This document shows positions 8,011 to 16,222 of a DNA stretch of 46,305 nucleotides, one piece after another. Positions within the stretch are counted from its first letter, which is position 1; each line of letters opens with the position of its first letter. Source of the stretch: Frankia torreyi (GTDB taxonomy: Bacteria; Actinomycetota; Actinomycetes; Frankiales; Frankiaceae); assembly GCF_000948395.1 (NCBI RefSeq), contig NZ_JYFN01000002.1:93658-139962 (forward strand). The letters are read 5' to 3'. Under the pieces are notes generated by a model that saw only the letters and a list, made by a program, of their open reading frames with translations, was not told the origin of the DNA and ran no database searches. A program made the translations under genes and the position numbers.

Positions 8011-9597
8011 GTGAGACCGGGGTTCGTGCTCGAGGTCGACGAGCGGACTCCCCCGCTGCTGGTCCATTCCGGCGCCGGGGTGCTGCTGGAACGGTTCCCG
8101 CTGGGTACGCGGGTGGTGTATCCGCCGCAGCCGCGGCCGGGGGTCGGTGACGTCGACGCGGCGATCGGCGCGGCGTTGGCCGAGCCGGTGGGCAGTGCGC
8201 CGCTGTCGGCGCTGCTGCGTCCGGGGATGCGTCTGGCGATCAGCGTGGATGATCTGCGTACCCCGCAGCCGCGGGTGCGGGGTGTCGACGCGCGCGGGCG
8301 GATCCTGGAGCAGGTGCTGAGCGCGGCGGCGGCGGCCGGCGTCGACGAGGTGACGCTGGTGGTGGCCAACGGGCTGCACCGGCGGCTGAGTGCCGCGGAG
8401 GTGGCGGGGATCGTCGGGGAGCGGGTGTTCCGCTCGTTCTGGCCGACGCAGTTGGCCTGCCATGACGCCGAGGACGCGGCGAACCTCGTCGAGGTCGGCC
8501 GCAGCGACGCCGGCGAACCGGTCCAGATCGCCCGGGCGGTGGCCGAGGCCGATCTGCTCGTCGCTGTGGGGATCGTGCAGGGTCCTGGGCAGGGTGGGCT
8601 GGGTGCGCTGGTCGAGGGGTTGTCGTCGTATGCGTCGTTGCGCGCGGTGCACGGGGTGGCCGCGGTGACGCAGGCCGCCGCGGCGGGTGCGGGCGGCGGC
8701 GGGACGGTGGACGGCCGGGTGGTGCAGGGTGCGGCGGCGGGCCGGGTGGGGGCGGTGCTGGGTGCGGCGGTGCCGGTGTTCGCGGTGGCGGCGACGGTGA
8801 ACGCGGCCGTCGGGCCGGGGCCGTTTCTGACCCGCCGGGAGTGGGAGTGGTCGCCGGCTGATTCGGCGTTGGCGTTCGGGGTGGGCCGGGGCCTGGAGCT
8901 GCTCGGGGGGCGGGGGCGGGCGCGGGTGCTGCGCGATCTGGCCGCCGACTATGCGATCACCTCGGTGACGGCCGGGGAGCCGCAGGCGGTGGCGGTGGCG
9001 GCGTGGCAGGCGGTCGACGCCCAGCAGCGGGTCGACGTCGACGGGCAGAGTGACGTCGTCGTCGTGGGGCTGCCCCCGTTCGGGGCGTATCAGGGTGGGG
9101 CGCCGGCGGATCCGGTGCTCGCCGCGCACGGTGCGCTCGCCGACGTCTTCGCCCGCCACCGGGGGCGGCCCGTCGTCCGCGAGAACGGGGCGATGATCGT
9201 CTACCATCCGGTGGCGGCCCGGTTCTCCCAGTTGCATCAGCCGTCGTATGTGGACTTCTACGAGGAGGTGCTTGCCGAGTCGAGTGATCCGGCGACGATC
9301 GAGGCGAAGTTCGAACGGCAGTACGCCACTGACCCCTGGTATGCGTCGCTGTACCGGACGTCGCTGGCGCATCACGGGGTGCATCCGTTCCACCGCTGGT
9401 ATGAGACGGCGCCGGCGCGGGCGCATCTGGCCGAGGTGGTCTTCGTCGGCGGGGATCGGGCGGTGTGCGCGCGGCTGGGTTACCGGGCGGCGTCGACGCT
9501 GGCGGACGCGTTGGAGATCGTGGCGGGGTCGGTGGGCCGTGACCCGTCGATCACCTACCTGCACAGCCCGCCGCAGCTGATCACCGAGGTGCGGTGA
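8011..9597 (+). CDS. LarA N-terminal-like (lactate racemase family, DUF2088) protein
   Basis: About 528 aa from the GTG at 8011, which has GAGAGG 10 nt upstream; the frame is open further 5' but with repeat-like sequence (7905-7950 holds three near copies of a 15-bp GGCGGACCCGGGCTG-type unit). Family hallmarks: the DDLRTPQP segment matching the D-x-(T/L)-R-x-x-P motif, VVANGLHRRLSAAEV with the conserved His-Arg, and HDAEDAANLVEVGRSDAGEPVQI. Where LarA has GGRK and then a histidine, this protein reads GGLGALVEGLSSYASLRAVHG, so the lysine expected to anchor the nickel-pincer cofactor is not visible. The C-terminal half resembles the rest of the family only weakly. No larB, larC or larE is in the window. 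The reaction is unknown; it lies between an MDR dehydrogenase and an acyltransferase. Confidence 0.7.
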   Translation: MRPGFVLEVDERTPPLLVHSGAGVLLERFPLGTRVVYPPQPRPGVGDVDAAIGAALAEPVGSAPLSALLRPGMRLAISVDDLRTPQPRVRGVDARGRILEQVLSAAAAAGVDEVTLVVANGLHRRLSAAEVAGIVGERVFRSFWPTQLACHDAEDAANLVEVGRSDAGEPVQIARAVAEADLLVAVGIVQGPGQGGLGALVEGLSSYASLRAVHGVAAVTQAAAAGAGGGGTVDGRVVQGAAAGRVGAVLGAAVPVFAVAATVNAAVGPGPFLTRREWEWSPADSALAFGVGRGLELLGGRGRARVLRDLAADYAITSVTAGEPQAVAVAAWQAVDAQQRVDVDGQSDVVVVGLPPFGAYQGGAPADPVLAAHGALADVFARHRGRPVVRENGAMIVYHPVAARFSQLHQPSYVDFYEEVLAESSDPATIEAKFERQYATDPWYASLYRTSLAHHGVHPFHRWYETAPARAHLAEVVFVGGDRAVCARLGYRAASTLADALEIVAGSVGRDPSITYLHSPPQLITEVR

Positions 9598-9691
9598 GGG
9601 GTGCTGGGGTCGCGCCGTGACGGGCGGGTTGCTGGGCGCGGCTGGGTGCGGCGGATCGGACCGGTAGGACGAAGGTGTTCGGGACGGATGG

Positions 9692-10924
9692 GTGATCGGG
9701 ATGGGTAGGCCGCGACGGGGTGTGGGGCTGCGCGAGGCCGCACGGGGTTTTCGTCGGGGTGGCCCGCCGTGGGCGCCGGTCGGCGACGCGGGCGGTGCGG
9801 CGCGGCCGGCGTCGCGGGAGTTTCCCACCGGGTGGGCGCGCGGCGGGGCGGCGCGCACGACCCGGGCGGTGTTCCTGCGCGGGGTGATGAACCCGCTGCT
9901 GCATGCCTCGCTGACCGCGGATACGCATGGCGCGGAGGTGTTCGACGCCGTCCGCGACACCCCGGTGATCATCGTGTCGAATCACACCAGCCATCTCGAC
10001 GCCCCCATGCTGCTGTGCGCGCTGCCCGGGCCGGTGCGTTCGCGGACCGCGGTGACGGCGGCGGCGGACTACTTCTTCGACAGTGTGTGGCGGGGGGCGG
10101 GCAGCGCGTTGGCGTTCGCGACGGTGCCGATCGACCGTAGCGGCGGGGCGCCGTCGTCGACGCCGATGGATCTGCTGCGCGACGGCTGGAACCTGGTGAT
10201 CTTCCCGGAGGGGACGCGGTCGCGGGACGGGGCGCGGGGCCGGTTCCGGCTGGGGGCGGCGTATCTGGCGATCAACGCCGGGGTGCCGGTGGTGCCGGTG
10301 GGGGTGCGGGGGGCGTTCGCGGCGATGCCGCGGGGCCGGTCGTGGCCGGTGCCGGGCCGCCCGCAGGTGACGGTGCGCTTCGGTCGGCCGCTGCGCCCGG
10401 CGCCCGGTGAGGATGTGCGGACGTTCACCGCCCGGCTGGCCGCCGAGGTCGACCGGCTGTGCGCCGAGGACGCCACCAGCTGGTGGGATGCCACCCGTGC
10501 CGCGCTCGCCGAGCAGCCCACCGACTCCCCTGTCGCCACCGACTCCCCTGTCGCCGCGGGCGCGCCGACCGCGGCCGGGCCCGACGTGTCCGACGTGCCA
10601 CCACGCCAGCCGACCGCCGCCGACCATGCCGACGCTGACGGCCTGTCCCCCGCTGCTGGGCCTGTGCTCGGCGGGCCGCGCCTTGACCAGGGGGACGACG
10701 ACGGATCGGGCGGCAGCCCGGCCGCGCCGACGGCCGCTGTCGGCGCGGCGCGCACCCTGGGCCGCCACCGTCCCCGCGTCGCGGCGCGCAGCGGGACCGG
10801 CCCGGTGTCGATCTCCGCGCGGCTGCGCGGCGCCCCGGACACCCCGACGGCGCGCTGGCGGCGGATCTGGGCGGCCACCGAACCGTTGCCGCGCAGCACC
10901 TCCCGCTCCCCCTGGCGGCGCTGA
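9692..10924 (+). CDS. 1-acyl-sn-glycerol-3-phosphate acyltransferase (PlsC-like) with long disordered tail
   Basis: 410 aa from GTG 9692 (GGGAC about 7 nt upstream), or 407 aa from ATG 9701. The acyltransferase core occupies about residues 60-275: the catalytic NHTSHLD (NHx4D box, near residue 97), FPEGTRSRDG (near residue 171) and VPVVPVGVRG. The enzyme class transfers an acyl group to lysophosphatidate or a related acceptor at the membrane. The last 130 residues are Pro/Ala/Asp-rich, include a duplicated TDSPVA unit and look disordered. It is the fourth gene in the row of lipid-type genes starting with the acyl-CoA reductase, which supports a role in making a modified lipid; a 94-nt gap separates it from the LarA-like gene. 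Confidence 0.86.
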   Translation: MIGMGRPRRGVGLREAARGFRRGGPPWAPVGDAGGAARPASREFPTGWARGGAARTTRAVFLRGVMNPLLHASLTADTHGAEVFDAVRDTPVIIVSNHTSHLDAPMLLCALPGPVRSRTAVTAAADYFFDSVWRGAGSALAFATVPIDRSGGAPSSTPMDLLRDGWNLVIFPEGTRSRDGARGRFRLGAAYLAINAGVPVVPVGVRGAFAAMPRGRSWPVPGRPQVTVRFGRPLRPAPGEDVRTFTARLAAEVDRLCAEDATSWWDATRAALAEQPTDSPVATDSPVAAGAPTAAGPDVSDVPPRQPTAADHADADGLSPAAGPVLGGPRLDQGDDDGSGGSPAAPTAAVGAARTLGRHRPRVAARSGTGPVSISARLRGAPDTPTARWRRIWAATEPLPRSTSRSPWRR

Positions 10925-10995
10925 GCGCCGCCGCGGCTGTCCGGGGCAGATCGTCGGGCGGGCGACGATGACGTGCGGGTGGGAGGGGCACGCAC

Positions 10996-11568
10996 ATGGT
11001 CGGCGACGAGCCGGGCGAGATGGTCGGCGACGAGCCGGTCGAGCTTGTCGCCCATGACCCGGCGTGGGCTGGCCGGTTCGTCGAGCAGCGCGACCGGCTG
11101 GCGGCCATCCTGGGGGATCTGCTGGCCGGCGCGGTGGAGCAGATCGGCTCCACCGCGGTGGCGGGCCTGCCCGCCAAGCCCGTCGTCGACATCCTCGCCC
11201 CGGTGCACGACCTGGACACCGCGCGCGGCGCGGTGCCGGCGCTGGCCGCCGAGGGCTGGCTGTACTGGCCGCAGGATCCGGCTGGCGGCTACCGTCTGTG
11301 GTTCCTGCGCCCCCATCCGGCCGCGCGCACCCACCATCTGCACGTGATTGCCTATGACGATCCGCACGCCCGCGCCCTGCTCGCCTTCCGCGACGCCCTG
11401 CGCGCCGATGCGGATCTGCGCGGGCGGTACGCGCGGCTCAAACGGCGCCTGGCCGCGGCGCATCGCGACAACCGCAACGCCTACACCAACGCCAAGGGCG
11501 TCTTCGTCGACGAGGCGCTGCGCGCGGTCGGGATCGACCCGCCGCGCCGCGACGTCCTGCCGGAATAG
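10996..11568 (+). CDS. GrpB family protein (nucleotidyltransferase-fold)
   Basis: 190 aa from ATG 10996, with a strong GGGAGGGG Shine-Dalgarno 7 nt upstream. The family pattern is plain: PVELVAHDPAWAGRFVEQRDRL, then QIGSTAVAGLPAKPVVDILAPV with the GS-T and KP-xD-I motifs, a HHLHV segment and the C-terminal YTNAKGVFVDEAL. GrpB proteins have a nucleotidyltransferase-like fold; in some organisms the domain is fused to dephospho-CoA kinase. The N-terminus holds an internal duplication (MVGDEPGEMVGDEPVE). It follows the acyltransferase by 71 nt and ends convergent with the kinase gene. The biochemical role of free-standing GrpB is not established. Confidence 0.87.
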   Translation: MVGDEPGEMVGDEPVELVAHDPAWAGRFVEQRDRLAAILGDLLAGAVEQIGSTAVAGLPAKPVVDILAPVHDLDTARGAVPALAAEGWLYWPQDPAGGYRLWFLRPHPAARTHHLHVIAYDDPHARALLAFRDALRADADLRGRYARLKRRLAAAHRDNRNAYTNAKGVFVDEALRAVGIDPPRRDVLPE

Positions 11569-11728
11569 GCCGCGCGGCCGACGATCCCCGGCCCTCGGCC
11601 CCTGACCGGCCGCCGAGGTGCGCAGCGAGGCCGTCATGACCGACGGCGATGCTCGCCCGCCACGCGGTCCCGGCCGGCGCGCACCCAGCCGGCTGACGTC
11701 TGCCGGCGTGGGGCCGCCCGCGCCGCCG

Positions 11729-12487
11729 CTATCCCTGGGCGGGGCGGCGCCCGATGAGCCCCTCCTGCAGAGGGCTGCGGTGGGCGGCGACCCAGTGGTA
11801 CGCCGCGCGCACCTCCTCGACGGCACCGGCCTCGCGCAGGTGCCGGGCGCCCGGCTGGCCGGCCCGCGCACCGGCCTCGATGCCGCGCCAGCATCGGTCC
11901 TGCCACCACAGGATCGTCTCGATCAGACGGTCGCGGTGTCGCAGCCCGTAGGCGTCGCAGATCACCGCGATCCGTCGGGTCACCTCGGTCAGGTCGGTCA
12001 CCGACGGGCCGAGTCCGAGGAACTGCCAGCAGACGTGGGCGACGTCGTCGAGGCGCCGGCCGGGTGCGGCCAGATCCCAGTCCAGCAGTGCCACCGGGCG
12101 CAGCGCCCCGGCCACCGGCCGGTAGACGGTGTTGCGCGGCGCCAGGTCGTTGTGGCAGACGACCTCGCCGCCGTGCGCCAGTGCCGTCCCCGCGGTCAGG
12201 TCGTGGAGCTGACGGACCAGCTCGGCGAGGCGGGCGAGGCTGCCGTCGGCGGTGACGGCGGCCGGCTGGTCGGCCTGCCAGGCGACGTGGCCGGGCAGGT
12301 AGGTGAGGATCTCGCGGCCCTGCCCGTCGACGCCGAGCAGCCGTGGCGCTCCCTCGAAGCCGCGGTCCGCCAGCAGGCCCAGGAGGCGGTGGACGAACTC
12401 GGCGCGGTCCGGCGCGGGTCGGCGCACGGTGTCCCCGATCCGGACGACCGGGTTGACGAGCCCACCGGGCAGGGGTGTCTCCGTCAT
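11729..12487 (-). CDS. Aminoglycoside phosphotransferase (APH) family kinase
   Basis: 252 aa from ATG 12487. The C-lobe kinase motifs are intact: CHNDLAPRNTV (H112, D114, N119, the catalytic loop) and LLDWDLAAPG (D136, D138, metal-binding). The N-lobe is short, with only a few strands before the hinge (EILTYLPGHVAW), so the ATP-binding lobe is minimal compared with APH(3'). Such chromosomal APH-like kinases phosphorylate small molecules such as choline, fructosamine or homoserine more often than antibiotics; the substrate cannot be told. The gene is convergent with GrpB; the 160-nt gap 11569-11728 holds no gene. No Shine-Dalgarno is apparent. Confidence 0.86.
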   Translation of the reverse strand: MTETPLPGGLVNPVVRIGDTVRRPAPDRAEFVHRLLGLLADRGFEGAPRLLGVDGQGREILTYLPGHVAWQADQPAAVTADGSLARLAELVRQLHDLTAGTALAHGGEVVCHNDLAPRNTVYRPVAGALRPVALLDWDLAAPGRRLDDVAHVCWQFLGLGPSVTDLTEVTRRIAVICDAYGLRHRDRLIETILWWQDRCWRGIEAGARAGQPGARHLREAGAVEEVRAAYHWVAAHRSPLQEGLIGRRPAQG

Positions 12488-12595
12488 GGGCGCAACCGGG
12501 TCATAGCTGCATCCTCGCCGATCCGCTCGCCGTCCCGGGTGGACGTCGCCGAGCGTCGGCGGATCCCCGACCGAGTCACGTCTGCTCTGTGACGT

Positions 12596-12669
12596 TCATC
12601 ACGTGATGATCGAGATGTGGATAACCCTGTCAACGGAGCGGTGGGTAACTCGGTGTGACCCTGTGGATG
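12596..12669. promoter_or_regulatory. 14-bp palindrome next to DnaA-box-like sequences
   Basis: Positions 12596-12609 form a perfect 14-bp palindrome (TCATCACGTGATGA, with CACGTG at its core). Seven bases on, 12616-12624 reads TGTGGATAA, an exact match to the classical 9-bp DnaA box. A weaker partner, TGTGGATG, is at 12662-12669. All lie in the gap between the divergent APH kinase and the small hypothetical gene (12488-12750). A transcription-factor operator is the more likely reading of the palindrome. The DnaA-like boxes may be chance, and there is no dnaA, dnaN or AT-rich unwinding region here. Confidence 0.4.
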
Positions 12670-12750
12670 TCCTGTGGGGAAAGGGTGATCCCGCGCGGCG
12701 GGGAGAAGTCAAGGCGTTGCGGTGCGTATCTGGCGCGGTATCACTGATGC

Positions 12751-13284
12751 ATGGCTCTGCCGCACCCGACCGCCCGGTCCACTCCGCCCGCCCGCCAGCC
12801 CGAGTCCGCCCGCCCGAGTTCGACGGCGCGCCCCGTCCAGGTCGGGGGCCCCGCTGCGCCGGCCGGCCCGCCCGCCCGGGCGCGGCTGGACACCGCCCGT
12901 CCGGGCACGGCGGGTCCGGGTCGTGCCGGTCCCGCCGGTGACCGCCACGCCGGCGGCCGTCCGGCGGCGGGTGGCGCGGCCGGGTCCCCGTGTGGGACGG
13001 CCGGGCCGGGGGGTGGGGCGGCGCCGCTGCCACCGAGTGTGGCTCGGGTCGCCGCACGCACCCGGCTGTCCGCCGAGCTGCTCGCCGCGATCCTGGAGGT
13101 CGAGCGGCGGACCCGGGCCACCCTGGACGACATCGAACGCGCCGACGCCCTCGCCGAGCGGCTGCTGGTCCGCCGTGGCCATCGTCTGCGCGCCACCGGC
13201 GGGCGCGGCGCCGGAACCAGCGGCGGTCCGGCCGCCGGCGGCTCGGGCCTGAGCGGTCCGAGCACCGCAGCCTCGGCGGCATAG
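12751..13284 (+). CDS. Hypothetical protein with disordered N-terminus and short helical C-terminal domain
   Basis: 177 aa from ATG 12751. The first hundred residues are Pro/Ala/Gly/Arg-rich. The C-terminal part (about 90-150: SVARVAARTRLSAELLAAILEVERRTRATLDDIERADALAERLLV) looks like a real helical segment with the heptad-like spacing of a coiled coil, and its codons end in G/C. It stops 9 nt before the PPOX gene and could be co-transcribed with it. I do not recognise a family. No clear ribosome-binding site precedes the ATG, so the true start may lie further in. Confidence 0.5.
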   Translation: MALPHPTARSTPPARQPESARPSSTARPVQVGGPAAPAGPPARARLDTARPGTAGPGRAGPAGDRHAGGRPAAGGAAGSPCGTAGPGGGAAPLPPSVARVAARTRLSAELLAAILEVERRTRATLDDIERADALAERLLVRRGHRLRATGGRGAGTSGGPAAGGSGLSGPSTAASAA

Positions 13285-13293
13285 GGTGCTCGC

Positions 13294-13719
13294 ATGGCGA
13301 CGATGACCGACGCGCAGTGGCGGGCGTTCGTCTCGGCGGGCACGCGCACCGGCAAGCTCGCCACCGTCCGCGCCGACGGCCGGCCGCACGTGGTGCCGAT
13401 CTGGTTCCTCCTCGACGGCGCCGACGTCGTGTTCAACACCGGGGCGGAGTCGGTGAAGGGCAGGGCGCTGCGGCGCACCGGGGTCGCGTCGCTGTGCGTC
13501 GACGACGAGCGGCCGCCGTACTCGTTCGTCACCCTGGCCGGGCCGGTGGCGCTGTCCGAAGATGTGGCCGAGGTGCGCCGCTGGGCCACGCGCATCGCCG
13601 CCCGCTACATGGGCGCCGACCGCGCCGAGGAGTACGGCGCGCGCAACGGCGTGCCCGGCGAGCTGCTCGTGCGCCTGTCCCCCACCCAGGTCGTCGCCCT
13701 CGCCGACGTCGCGGACTGA
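13294..13719 (+). CDS. PPOX-class F420-dependent oxidoreductase
   Basis: 141 aa. It has the split-barrel pattern of the F420/FMN-binding pyridoxamine-oxidase-like family: TGKLATVRADGRPHVVPIWFLLDGADVVFNTG, a KGRALRRTG segment, VTLAGPVALSED and the closing LVRLSPTQVVAL. This arrangement matches the mycobacterial Rv1155/Rv2074-type enzymes that use deazaflavin F420 rather than FMN; that assignment is by family resemblance. It acts in the cytosol, probably as a dimer. It follows the small hypothetical gene by 9 nt and is convergent with the next gene; the short gap 13720-13811 contains only brief inverted repeats. Confidence 0.85.
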   Translation: MATMTDAQWRAFVSAGTRTGKLATVRADGRPHVVPIWFLLDGADVVFNTGAESVKGRALRRTGVASLCVDDERPPYSFVTLAGPVALSEDVAEVRRWATRIAARYMGADRAEEYGARNGVPGELLVRLSPTQVVALADVAD

Positions 13720-13811
13720 CCCCGATCCCGCCGAACTGCGCCACCGGTACCGGACTACCGGCGCTCAGCTGCCGGCACCGCGCCTGCCCTACGCCGACCC
13801 GGCGGCTTTCG

Positions 13812-14774
13812 TCAGGAGGCGCCGGCGGTGCGGGGGGCGTGGTCGACCGGGGGCGTGGAGATCAGCAGCAGGACCTCGTGCACCCGGGTGGCCAGCAGCC
13901 GCGACGGGCGGGTGTCGAGGATGGCGACCATCTCGTCGAGGACACCGCCGGCGGTGGCCGGGTCGTGGTTGACCAGCGTGGTGGCCAGCGCCGCCAGCGC
14001 CCAGCCGCGTTCGAGGGTGCCCGGGGTGGTGATCGCCACGGCGCGCCACGCCGCGGATCGGGCTCCGGGCACACCCAGCCGGGCCATCGCGTCGGCGACG
14101 ACGCACGCCTCACGGACGTCGTCGAAGGCGGGCCAGCCGGGATGGCGCAGGCCGTGCACGACCGGGCGGTCGCGCAGGCGGGCCAGCGCGGCGTCGACGC
14201 CGGGTTCGTCTCCGGCGGCCGCGGCGAGGGTGACCTCGGCGGCGGCGGCCCAGCCGTGCAGGTAGGGATGCTCCACGGCGGCGGCCCGGGCGGCGGCGGC
14301 GCGGGCGGCGTCGAGGCGTCCGTCGGCGAAGGCGATCGCGGCGTCCAGGCTGCGGGAGGTGCCGGTGAGCAGCCGGTCGTCGAGCTGGGCGGCGAACTGC
14401 TCGGTGAGGGTGGCGAAGCGGCGGGCGGAGGTGTCCGCGCCGGTGTCCGCGGACAGCACACCCAGGTAGAACGACAGGTAGCCGGCGACGCGGGTCAGCT
14501 CGATGTGCACCGCGGGCGACAGCCGCCGCGCCAGGGCGGCCTGCACGCGGCGCCAGTCGCCGATGATCGGGCCGAGCAGGCTGGTGTGGGGCACGCTGAG
14601 CAGGGTGGTGGCGTAGCGGTACAGGCGGTCGTCGAACTCGCTGAGCGCCAGCGGGTCGGGGTCGGCGTAGGCGATCTCCCGGGAGATCATCGCCGCGGCG
14701 CGGGCGGCGGCGGACAGGCCGAAGCGGTCCGGCACCTGTGCGCCCGGCAGTTCCACCGCGTCCATGCCCTGCAT
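13812..14774 (-). CDS. Helical-repeat (TPR-like) protein, resembling the sensory half of actinobacterial regulators
   Basis: 320 aa from ATG 14774, chosen because GGAGGTGGAGGGG lies directly upstream; the frame is open another 56 codons but Arg/Pro-rich. The whole protein is predicted helical by eye with repeated Ala-rich antiparallel pairs (for example LLGPIIGDWRRVQAAL, ELTRVAGYLSFYLGVL, DAAIAFADGRLDAARAAAARAAAVEHPYLHGWAA). This is the style of the C-terminal TPR-like region found in XRE-type regulators of Streptomyces and Frankia, but no DNA-binding domain is present. It may be a partner protein or an orphan sensory domain. It is the only gene between the convergent PPOX gene and the long gap to PaiB. 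Confidence 0.6.
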   Translation of the reverse strand: MQGMDAVELPGAQVPDRFGLSAAARAAAMISREIAYADPDPLALSEFDDRLYRYATTLLSVPHTSLLGPIIGDWRRVQAALARRLSPAVHIELTRVAGYLSFYLGVLSADTGADTSARRFATLTEQFAAQLDDRLLTGTSRSLDAAIAFADGRLDAARAAAARAAAVEHPYLHGWAAAAEVTLAAAAGDEPGVDAALARLRDRPVVHGLRHPGWPAFDDVREACVVADAMARLGVPGARSAAWRAVAITTPGTLERGWALAALATTLVNHDPATAGGVLDEMVAILDTRPSRLLATRVHEVLLLISTPPVDHAPRTAGAS

Positions 14775-15449
14775 CCCCTCCACCTCCCGGCCGGCGGCGC
14801 ACACCGCCGGCCGGACCGCCCGTCCCGCGCCCGCCGTCACGTCCGGGCCGGGCCGGGGCCCGGGCGGGCCGTGCGCACCGCGCCGGCGCGGCCGGATGCC
14901 GCGGCGGCGCAGGCCGCAGGCAAGCCCACCCCTGTCCGTCACGCCGCGTTACCGTCGGGTGGTCGTGGGGCTGGTGCCCGCCGTGCCCGCCTTCTCTCGG
15001 CGGGCCCGCTGCGGGGTGCCGGAGCTGGGCTTCGACGCCGGGCACACGGCGACCCGTCCCTGGCGACGCCTCCTACCGGTGTGTAGCCGGATCGGTGGAC
15101 GACGTGACGGTGGGCACGCTACCGCGCCCACGGGGGGGTCTGTACAGAGGTTCGACGAACTCCACACCGCCCCCGCGTTGTCCAGTCGGGACATTCCTCC
15201 TCTTGTAGGCGGAAGGTGAGGCGTGTAAAGGGGCCCCGATGGCCCGTTCGGGCCGAGGCGCCCGGCCGGCAGGGCGTGGCCGGCGGGCCTGGTCAGGGCC
15301 GGCGTGGGCGCCCGGGGGCCGGGTGGCGGTGCGCCCGCGGGCATCCTTGGTCGCCCTGGGGCTGTCCCCCGTCGCGGGGCGCGGCCCGGACCCGGCCGCT
15401 CGGGCATACCGGCTCCGGCCCGCTCGCCCGCGTCTCCCCCATGCGGGGG
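14775..15449. other. 675-bp gap between paiB-like and helical-repeat genes
   Basis: I see no convincing gene here. It holds a perfect 10-bp palindrome TCTGTACAGA (15139-15148) and, two bases on, GTTCG-A-CGAAC (15150-15160), which may be operator half-sites for the minus-strand gene downstream. On the minus strand an 81-codon ORF (15194 to 14949) follows an AAGAGGAGGA purine run, but the spacing to its ATG is short and its composition is mixed. The part 15230-15450 is Gly/Pro/Arg-coding in every frame and looks non-coding. Confidence 0.4.
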
Positions 15450-16148
15450 TCACCCGCCGGCGGCCGGCGGAATCGGCGCAGTGGGCTGAGTCGCCTCGGT
15501 CGCCTCGGTCGCCTCGGTCGGTGGAATCGGGGGGCGGTGGTGGGCGACGGCGTCGGCGGTGGCGTGCTCGCCGCGGGCGCGCAGCCCGGCCAGGACCCCG
15601 TCGACGTCGGCGGGCGGACGGTTCTGGCTGAGCTTCACCGCCGCCTCGACGCGCTCGATGAGCACCTCGATGCCGACGACCGCGCGCAGCATCGTGGCGA
15701 GGTAGTCGGGTGGGGCGTCGTCGACGGACCACGGCTCGGCGTGGGCGGCCTCGTGGGTGTCGGTGAGGCAGCGCAGCACGTCGGCGAGCCAGGCGGGGTC
15801 GTCGTGCACGCGCAGCCGGCCGTGGACGTGGACCCGGAGGTAGTCCCAGGTGGGTACGACGCGGCCGTGTTCGGCCTTGGCCGCGTACCAGGACGGGGAG
15901 ATGTAGGCGTCGGGGCCGCCCACGATGACCAGGGCCGGGCCATCGCGGCCGGTGCGCCACTGGTCGTTGCCGCGGGCGAGGTGGCCCAGCAGCGCGCCGC
16001 GTGGGCCGCGGTCGGGATCCAGGACGAACGGCACGACCGAGGCGGTCGGCCCGGTGGCGGTGACGGTGACGAGGTCGGCCGCGCCGGGGTGGGCGAGGAT
16101 CTCGGCGATGGCCTGGGCGTTGGCCGCGAACGGCGCCGGTACGTACAT
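15450..16148 (-). CDS. PaiB-like FMN-binding negative transcriptional regulator
   Basis: 232 aa from ATG 16148. It matches the PaiB family from end to end: MYVPAPFAA at the N-terminus, VPFVLDPDRGPRGALLGHLARGNDQWR, the signature ALVIVGGPDAYISPSWYAAK, VPTWDYLRVHVHGRLRV, and the C-terminal IVGIEVLIERVEAAVKLSQNRP-like segment. PaiB of Bacillus is a regulator of sporulation and protease genes; in actinobacteria the members are mostly putative FMN-binding flavoproteins of the split-barrel type. The C-terminus ends in three EAT repeats coded by a 9-bp GCCTCGGTC tandem (about 15488-15520). Its start is only 74 nt from the divergent TetR gene, so the two may share control. Confidence 0.87.
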   Translation of the reverse strand: MYVPAPFAANAQAIAEILAHPGAADLVTVTATGPTASVVPFVLDPDRGPRGALLGHLARGNDQWRTGRDGPALVIVGGPDAYISPSWYAAKAEHGRVVPTWDYLRVHVHGRLRVHDDPAWLADVLRCLTDTHEAAHAEPWSVDDAPPDYLATMLRAVVGIEVLIERVEAAVKLSQNRPPADVDGVLAGLRARGEHATADAVAHHRPPIPPTEATEATEATQPTAPIPPAAGG

Positions 16149-16187
16149 CGCGGTAAAGCTACCCGGGCAGCGGGCGGGCCGGACCCG

Positions 16188-16215
16188 TTGACATACCGCC
16201 TGGTCGGTTTAGTGT
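16188..16215 (+). promoter_or_regulatory. tetR promoter with operator between -35 and -10
   Basis: TTGACA (16188-16193) and TAGTGT (16210-16215) are separated by 16 bp. The spacer is filled by an imperfect palindrome, ACCG-CCTGGT-CGGT (16195-16208). Transcription would start about 7 nt after the -10 hexamer, at the ATG (16223), giving a leaderless mRNA. A near copy of the operator on the other strand lies before the next gene at 17053-17071 (16 of 19 bases identical), which supports autoregulation by the TetR protein. Confidence 0.7.
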
Positions 16216-16222
16216 CGGGCGC

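Noticed and set aside
11618-12592. Plus-strand frame opposite the APH kinase
   Set aside because: No domain; the minus strand has the kinase catalytic motifs.
12599-13389. Minus-strand frames opposite the small hypothetical gene
   Set aside because: Arg/Pro/Gly-rich, without a ribosome site; the plus-strand frame has a credible helical end and good spacing to the next gene.
15150-15160. LexA (SOS) box
   Set aside because: GTTCG-A-CGAAC has the half-sites in the reverse order of the actinobacterial consensus CGAAC-N4-GTTCG.
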